A stretch of 20,189 nucleotides of DNA, taken from the IMG/VR virus record IMGVR_UViG_3300030382_000963, positions 1-20,189 of that record; one strand, written 5' to 3'. Shown one piece after another: positions 16,638 through 20,189 of this stretch; position 1 is the first letter of the stretch; each line of letters opens with the position of its first letter. The position numbers and the translations under genes are program-made. Below the pieces are notes generated by a model. That model worked only from the letters and a program-made list of their open reading frames with translations. It did no database searches and was not told the DNA's origin. Source of the DNA: a virus.

Positions 16638-17521
16638 TTAATAATTCATTCCACCACCTTTGTTTTTTGCTGCTCTTTCTGCTGCTTTTTGATACTGCAC
16701 TTCGTGTTCAATATTTGCACTTTCCCAACTCATATATGTCAACACTTCTCTTAATCCTGTTTCCTCTACGTTCTCAATACTGTTAAGACCGTTAGACTTA
16801 TTAAACACCCCTTTTTCTGCTACTCTGTAGATTGAGTTGAGCCACCCAAATCCTGCAATGATGTGTCTAACCTTTGCTGCTGTTCTGTCTTTTTCTGTTT
16901 GTCCGAATATATTTGGGTAAGTTTCTGTAAGGAACTTATCCGTTTCTGCAAAAAAAAAGTTAATTTCATTACTGTGTCCATTGTAATATCTTTAAACAGT
17001 TCTGCCCTTTCTTCTATATTGTAACTTTCTTTTTTTTCGTTTTTCTTTCTACAACAATAAGCAATTTGATTTGCTAAAATATCAAACCGTTTATCGTTAT
17101 CGTTTGCTAACACTTGCTCATATTGTTTTAGTGAAGCGTATTCCCCAAACGACATTCCCTCAAAGTTATATTTTGGAAAGTAATATGTTTCTCCTTTGTG
17201 TTTAAATTTGTGTTCACTCCAATCACCATCAAAATCATTTTGGTCTAGCATATTATTAAAGACATTAACTATTTTTTCTGCCTGTGTGTATTCAATTCTA
17301 TCAACATCCTTAGGACTTAACCCTAACAGTTTTGCAACTAACTCTTTTGTTAAATTTATTTCGTCATTTACATACGCATCAATTTCCTCGTCTTCTGTTG
17401 GTGGTTTGTCTAAATTATATTTACATAAAATTTTCCATATTGCACAAAACTCATTTAACGTTAACTCGCTATATGATTGTGGAATTTTAACTTGTTTTTT
17501 ATCTACTTCTATAACTATCAT
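16638..17521 (-). CDS. Frameshift product of tail assembly chaperone (gpGT-like)
   Basis: The frame one base back from the chaperone gene is open from beyond the T run at 16958-16950 to a stop at 16640-16638 and fills an otherwise gene-free 180-base gap. It reads as protein: AETDKFLTETYPNIF, GFGWLNSIYRVAEKG, LREVLTYMSWE, then a charged helix. It has no good start of its own before the gap. A -1 slip after Phe190 or Leu191 would give a fusion of about 294 residues, against 233 for the unshifted form, as in the lambda G/GT pair that assembles tails around the tape measure. The coordinates span the shifted product. A one-base sequencing error in the T run would give the same picture. Confidence 0.65.
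16820..17521 (-). CDS. Tail assembly chaperone, unshifted form (gpG-like)
   Basis: A 233-residue soluble protein following the large terminase after a 51-base gap. The N-terminus has IEVDKKQVKIPQSYSELTLN, then an acidic helical middle with LAKLLGLSPKDVDRIEY-type segments (KLLGLSPKDVD), YYFPKYNFEGMSFGEYASL and FFLQKR. After the slippery run the unshifted frame continues for 43 residues, rich in Gln, Ser and Lys, to a TAG. The shape, an N-terminal domain common to two products and a site for -1 shift near its end, is that of tail assembly chaperones, but the gene is about 6 kb from the tape measure gene rather than next to it. Role is inferred from the frameshift and from its place in the tail block. 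Confidence 0.6.
   Translation of the reverse strand: MIVIEVDKKQVKIPQSYSELTLNEFCAIWKILCKYNLDKPPTEDEEIDAYVNDEINLTKELVAKLLGLSPKDVDRIEYTQAEKIVNVFNNMLDQNDFDGDWSEHKFKHKGETYYFPKYNFEGMSFGEYASLKQYEQVLANDNDKRFDILANQIAYCCRKKNEKKESYNIEERAELFKDITMDTVMKLTFFLQKRISSLQKLTQIYSDKQKKTEQQQRLDTSLQDLGGSTQSTE
16915..16960 (-). other. Candidate -1 ribosomal frameshift site
   Basis: On the minus strand ACT TTT TTT TTG contains nine T (16958-16950). Two heptamers are in phase for a -1 slip: T TTT TTT (16958-16952) and T TTT TTG (16955-16949). After a spacer of seven bases, CAGAAAC, the sequence GGATAAGTT (16941-16933) can pair with AACTTACCC (16923-16915), with one A-C mismatch and a nine-base loop. Slippery run, spacing and hairpin together match the usual layout of such sites. 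Confidence 0.6.
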
Positions 17522-17572
17522 AATTTTGCAAATTTAATTTATTAGTTTGTTTTATTCACGCACTTTTTACTG

Positions 17573-18880
17573 CTAACCAAAATATGTTATCTTGGTTTTA
17601 TTTAATTCAAAATAACACCTCATCATTAAAGCGTCAGCAATATCAGGTGAACGACCTAAATGTTCTTTCATTTTATCTTTACCAACAATATTTAATTTAT
17701 TGTCTTTGTCCACGTCTTTCATTTGTATTATTTCCAACTCTTGTATAATGTCTTGTTTATACTGTGTTTCTTTAATAAAAATTTCTCCTTTGTTTACCTT
17801 ATCAGCGAATTTATAATAACATTGCGTTTTAAGGTTTTGATAGTTCTCCTTACCCAATGCTTTAGAATTATTAATAAAGCCCTTAGAACCTCTTAAAATG
17901 TCTTTTAAACCACCACCCACACCGTCTTCGTCTAACACAATATTACTTCTTTGTACTTTGTGTTTTTGTGCTGTGTCTAATACGTGTGTTTGTAGTTTGT
18001 CAATTCCAATCTTATTGTACTTAATTATCTTAACCACAACCCAACCACTCCACACACAAATAACAGAACTGTCTTTTCCAAAACGTGCCACATCAACGCT
18101 TATATATTTTTCACCCTCGTTAATATAAGTGTTGGTGAAAAGATTAATAATATTATCATATTTAAACAACCTACCCTCTGTGTCGTCATACTCCCAATTT
18201 CCATACAACAATCTTTCCTTTGTTATTGTGTCCATCTTACTCAACGTTTCAATGTAGTGTTTAGAAATATTTGGGTTGTCTGTAACCAACGATTGTAAGA
18301 ACCGTTTATCTTTACCTAATATGTTTTGTTTGTTTGGAATATACCACTCGCTGTACAACCAATTCTTTGCAGGGTTACAGGTCAACAATAGTTTTGGAAT
18401 AAGGTTATTTTCATCTAACCTAAATCTTATTCTACTTAAAACAATGTTTTTTGCTTTCTGTGTTATTTGGTTTGCTTCATCAATAAACGCTCCGGTTAAT
18501 TCAAGTGAACCAAGAGAATCAAAGTTTGGGTCGCTAGGAAAAAGGAACATATCTTTCAATAAAATTTCTGAACCATTGTAGAATTTAATTATATTACTCT
18601 GTGCGTTAAACATATAGTGTTGTCCACTTTTTATTTCCCACTTTCCACACACTTCAAAGAATGTGTTTAGTGTTGTTTTTTTTAAAGCGTCTAATCTGCT
18701 TCTTCCTAAAAGATAACGTGTGGTTGGGTACTGTAAACAACTAATGATTAACCACGCACAACCACAAAAACTTTTACCACCACCTGCTCCACCACCAAAC
18801 AGTAATTCGTTAGTTGTATTGTCGGTTAAATATGTTAATGCTTTTTTTTGTGTGTCCGTAAACTTAGGTGTTATCTCCAC
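17573..18880 (-). CDS. terL: Terminase large subunit
   Basis: A 435-residue packaging motor, with ATPase and nuclease domains as usual. Walker A is GGGAGGGKS (29-37), Walker B is AFIDEA (131-136) with Glu135 catalytic, and LLLTCNP (164-170) is the coupling motif. The RNase H-like nuclease domain has SVDVARFGKD (261-270, Asp263), IVLDEDGVGGG (314-324) and SPDIADALMM (411-420), which supply the acidic metal ligands. It cuts and pumps genome DNA into the prohead through the portal. Its start overlaps the small subunit by 17 bases. All catalytic motifs are present, so it appears intact. Confidence 0.95.
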   Translation of the reverse strand: MEITPKFTDTQKKALTYLTDNTTNELLFGGGAGGGKSFCGCAWLIISCLQYPTTRYLLGRSRLDALKKTTLNTFFEVCGKWEIKSGQHYMFNAQSNIIKFYNGSEILLKDMFLFPSDPNFDSLGSLELTGAFIDEANQITQKAKNIVLSRIRFRLDENNLIPKLLLTCNPAKNWLYSEWYIPNKQNILGKDKRFLQSLVTDNPNISKHYIETLSKMDTITKERLLYGNWEYDDTEGRLFKYDNIINLFTNTYINEGEKYISVDVARFGKDSSVICVWSGWVVVKIIKYNKIGIDKLQTHVLDTAQKHKVQRSNIVLDEDGVGGGLKDILRGSKGFINNSKALGKENYQNLKTQCYYKFADKVNKGEIFIKETQYKQDIIQELEIIQMKDVDKDNKLNIVGKDKMKEHLGRSPDIADALMMRCYFELNKTKITYFG

Positions 18881-19220
18881 CGTCTAAATTTATGTTAATT
18901 TTTATTGGCTCGTTACCACTGCTAATATCTAACTCTTGTTTTTCAACGTACCCTCTGTGCTTTCCACGTGTCTTTAAAAAGAATATTAACTCCGGTGTTG
19001 AACCCTTTTTAATTTTCTTTATCAATTCGTTTTCCCCTAAGTCTAAATACTTCTCACGTATGTCCTCACACACTTCTTTTAACTCGCTGTAACGGTCTAA
19101 GTAATTGTAAATAGTCTTACGTGTACAACCTAACGTTTCTGCTGCAATAGAAAGAAACCCACCTGCACTCTCTAATGCCTGTTTGACTTGTTCTATTGTG
19201 TATTTATTTTTGTTTGCCAT
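18864..19220 (-). CDS. terS: Terminase small subunit
   Basis: A 118-residue DNA-binding protein with a helix-turn-helix at residues 22-45 (IAAETLGCTRKTIYNYLDRY), a central helix and the closing segment ELIFFLKTRGKHRGYVEKQE (77-96) that is typical of small terminase subunits (A/E...F.Lk.kg..RGY.E). It recognises the packaging site and loads the large subunit. It overlaps the large-subunit start by 17 bases, and its own ATG lies inside a tiny frame upstream, so the block is read as one unit. Confidence 0.85.
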   Translation of the reverse strand: MANKNKYTIEQVKQALESAGGFLSIAAETLGCTRKTIYNYLDRYSELKEVCEDIREKYLDLGENELIKKIKKGSTPELIFFLKTRGKHRGYVEKQELDISSGNEPIKININLDGGDNT

Positions 19221-19278
19221 CTTTCATTATTTGATATAAGTAATATGTTATAAGGAACAGAAAAAAATTAGTTATCAT
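19204..19278 (-). CDS. Tiny hydrophobic frame, 24 residues, doubtful
   Basis: ATG 19278-19276 opens MITNFFLFLITYYLYQIMKD and ends at TAA 19206-19204, inside the start of the small terminase gene. It overlaps the end of the 30-residue frame by 11 bases. It is strongly hydrophobic. It may only be a chance frame that bridges translation to the terminase, or a real membrane peptide. It is listed because it continues an unbroken chain of overlapping starts and stops. Confidence 0.25.
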   Translation of the reverse strand: MITNFFLFLITYYLYQIMKDGKQK

Positions 19279-19360
19279 TACATTTCTTTTTTATTAATAT
19301 ATATAACGCAAACAATAGATTAATTGCTATAACTACTGCTAGTGCTTTCCAATCAATCAT
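19268..19360 (-). CDS. Tiny single-span membrane protein
   Basis: A 30-residue frame, MIDWKALAVVIAINLLFALY followed by ILIKKKCNDN, with one clear membrane helix and a basic C-terminal end. Its ATG lies inside the GATGATTGA end of the 89-residue gene, an eight-base overlap, and it fills most of the gap before the terminase. This layout suits a small phage membrane protein such as a holin-like or envelope-modulating peptide, but no family is recognised. Confidence 0.45.
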   Translation of the reverse strand: MIDWKALAVVIAINLLFALYILIKKKCNDN

Positions 19361-19622
19361 CTTTCTTCTTTTTTATATATGTATAATAATGTGAAATATT
19401 CCCATTTCCTTTTATGTGTTTTTCTATTGTTTCTTTATCTAATGTATAATGTTTTTTTACAAACTCAGGATACGTTTCTTTTATTCCTAGTTCTTTTTTT
19501 GACATTTTCATTTTGGGGTTTACTTGTTTGAAAACGTGTTTTTTAATTTGAGTTGAAATATACATTCCTATTGCTACTCCTGCTGTTATACAACAAACAA
19601 ACGATATTAGATTTAGTGTCAT
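19353..19622 (-). CDS. Small membrane protein, N-terminal anchor
   Basis: An 89-residue protein with one hydrophobic segment at the N-terminus (about residues 4-25, LISFVCCITAGVAIGMYI) followed by a basic, soluble part with many Lys and a Lys/Asp end. There is no lipoprotein box: the two Cys are inside the helix and not followed by a typical start of a mature lipoprotein. The shape, an anchor plus a charged tail, fits inner-membrane parts of lysis systems or membrane-tethered regulators, but no match is recognised and the role is unknown. Confidence 0.6.
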   Translation of the reverse strand: MTLNLISFVCCITAGVAIGMYISTQIKKHVFKQVNPKMKMSKKELGIKETYPEFVKKHYTLDKETIEKHIKGNGNISHYYTYIKKKKDD

Positions 19623-19626
19623 TTTT

Positions 19627-19725
19627 TTAAAATTTATATGTTAATCCTATTTTGAAATCTTTGAAATTCCAACTTGGTTTAAACGTAAACACCAACACTC
19701 CTTTCCAAATCTTTATCTTAAACAT
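19627..19725 (-). CDS. Tiny protein of 32 residues
   Basis: ATG 19725-19723 lies inside the last codons of the 58-residue gene, a 13-base overlap, and the frame runs MFKIKIWKGVLVFTFKPSWN and on to GLTYKF, ending four bases before the next start. It is basic and alternates hydrophobic and polar residues like two or three beta strands. It fills a gap of 90 bases without other content, and AAAGGAG within it could instead serve an internal GTG. No function is recognised. Confidence 0.4.
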   Translation of the reverse strand: MFKIKIWKGVLVFTFKPSWNFKDFKIGLTYKF

Positions 19726-19889
19726 TCGTCAGGTATATTCAGTGCCTCTATTATAGCAAACTCTATTGTTTTGCTTGGGTTGTTAAACCCTGTTAATTTA
19801 TGTATCTTAGAACGTAACTCTTTCCATCTTCTGTACGTTTCTTTTGTTACCTTAACTTTAATTTCGTAGCTATAATCGTTATCCGCCAT
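19713..19889 (-). CDS. Small ribbon-helix-helix-like protein
   Basis: A 58-residue protein whose ATG overlaps the upstream stop as TAATG. It reads YEIKVKVTKETYRRWKELRS, then a turn, then NPSKTIEFAIIEALNIP. A short strand of alternating residues followed by two helices, the second beginning with Pro-Ser-Lys-Thr, is the layout of ribbon-helix-helix DNA-binding proteins, which act as dimers and often repress their own operon. A regulatory role just before the packaging genes is inferred. Too short for strong family assignment. Confidence 0.55.
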   Translation of the reverse strand: MADNDYSYEIKVKVTKETYRRWKELRSKIHKLTGFNNPSKTIEFAIIEALNIPDECLR

Positions 19890-20189
19890 TATACCATTGT
19901 AATCTTTGAAGGCGTTCCCATTACTGCTGGAGTTGGATTATGCACTATCTTTGTATAAGTTGTAAAACCATTTGCATGATTATTCTCATCTTGTACTCCC
20001 ATAATTTTTAGAGTTACTGTGCATACTTTAAACTTCCCACTGTATTTCTTTGTAGCAGGATAGTCAAACTTTTCTAATTCTTCAGTTATAAATCTTAGTA
20101 CGCCTTCGTTTGTCATTTTTAAACCAGTTAGTTTAAGTCCTTGAACAAAGCTTTCAACTTCTAAGAACGTATCTTTAAAGGCAGGGAAT
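19889..20189 (-). CDS. Uncharacterised protein, 5' end outside window
   Basis: The frame ends at TAA 19891-19889 and is open up to the window edge; an internal ATG at 20116-20114 would give 75 residues. The 24 codons before that ATG read as plausible protein (DTFLEVESFVQGLKLTGLK) and the other two frames have stops there, so I take the gene as beginning outside the window, though the A-rich bases before the internal ATG also fit a start. It contains LRFITEELEKFDYPATKKYS and a strand-rich middle. No family is recognised. Confidence 0.5.
   Translation of the reverse strand, partial: FPAFKDTFLEVESFVQGLKLTGLKMTNEGVLRFITEELEKFDYPATKKYSGKFKVCTVTLKIMGVQDENNHANGFTTYTKIVHNPTPAVMGTPSKITMV

Noticed and set aside
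17529-17536. TAAATTTG on the minus strand as a promoter for the chaperone gene
   Set aside because: It matches TAnnTTTG, but the transcript would start at or inside the ATG at 17521, no -33 element is seen, and such matches are common in AT-rich DNA.
1-20189. tRNA genes, CRISPR arrays, insertion sequences, integrase or attachment sites
   Set aside because: No cloverleaf, regular spaced repeats, transposase motifs or recombinase signature were seen on either strand.

Overview
This window is most likely part of the structural (virion) module of a tailed double-stranded DNA phage or prophage with a long non-contractile tail. All supported genes lie on the minus strand, so they are read from high to low coordinates. 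The DNA is AT-rich. Most start codons are preceded by A-rich stretches rather than a GGAGG-type ribosome site, and several protein families resemble those of phages of Bacteroidetes, probably Flavobacteriia. The host is inferred from style only; no host gene, integrase, lysis enzyme, tRNA or CRISPR array is visible. Plus-strand open frames are shadows of the minus-strand genes.

Right end, about 20189 to 19204: a gene running off the window edge, a 58-residue likely ribbon-helix-helix protein, and a chain of very small overlapping frames, several with a membrane segment. Then come the packaging genes: terminase small subunit (19220-18864) and large subunit (18880-17573).

Tail block, 17521 to 7422: a candidate tail assembly chaperone that appears to be made in two forms by a -1 ribosomal frameshift on a run of nine T (16958-16950), with a possible hairpin seven bases downstream. 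It is followed by a tail-terminator-like protein, an HK97 gp10-like protein, a 447-residue structural protein, a 1067-residue tail-tip or baseplate protein and a 1234-residue tape measure protein.

A 123-base intergenic region (7299-7421) with phased short repeats and a dyad separates the tail block from three small genes (zinc-ribbon-like, CGxC-containing, helix-turn-helix). The head block follows: ClpP-like maturation protease with a duplicated cysteine motif at its N-terminus and a scaffold-like C-terminus, major capsid protein, likely tail tube protein, a strong terminator hairpin, a small basic protein, portal, a small virion protein, a head-tail connector-like protein, and the start of a fibre-like gene that leaves the window at base 1.

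The most notable points are the unrecorded frameshift in the chaperone gene, the permuted gene order (tail genes between terminase and head genes, portal after capsid and tail tube), the doubled Cys motif on the protease, the small control-like cluster between tail and head blocks, and the set of tiny overlapping membrane frames upstream of the terminase.
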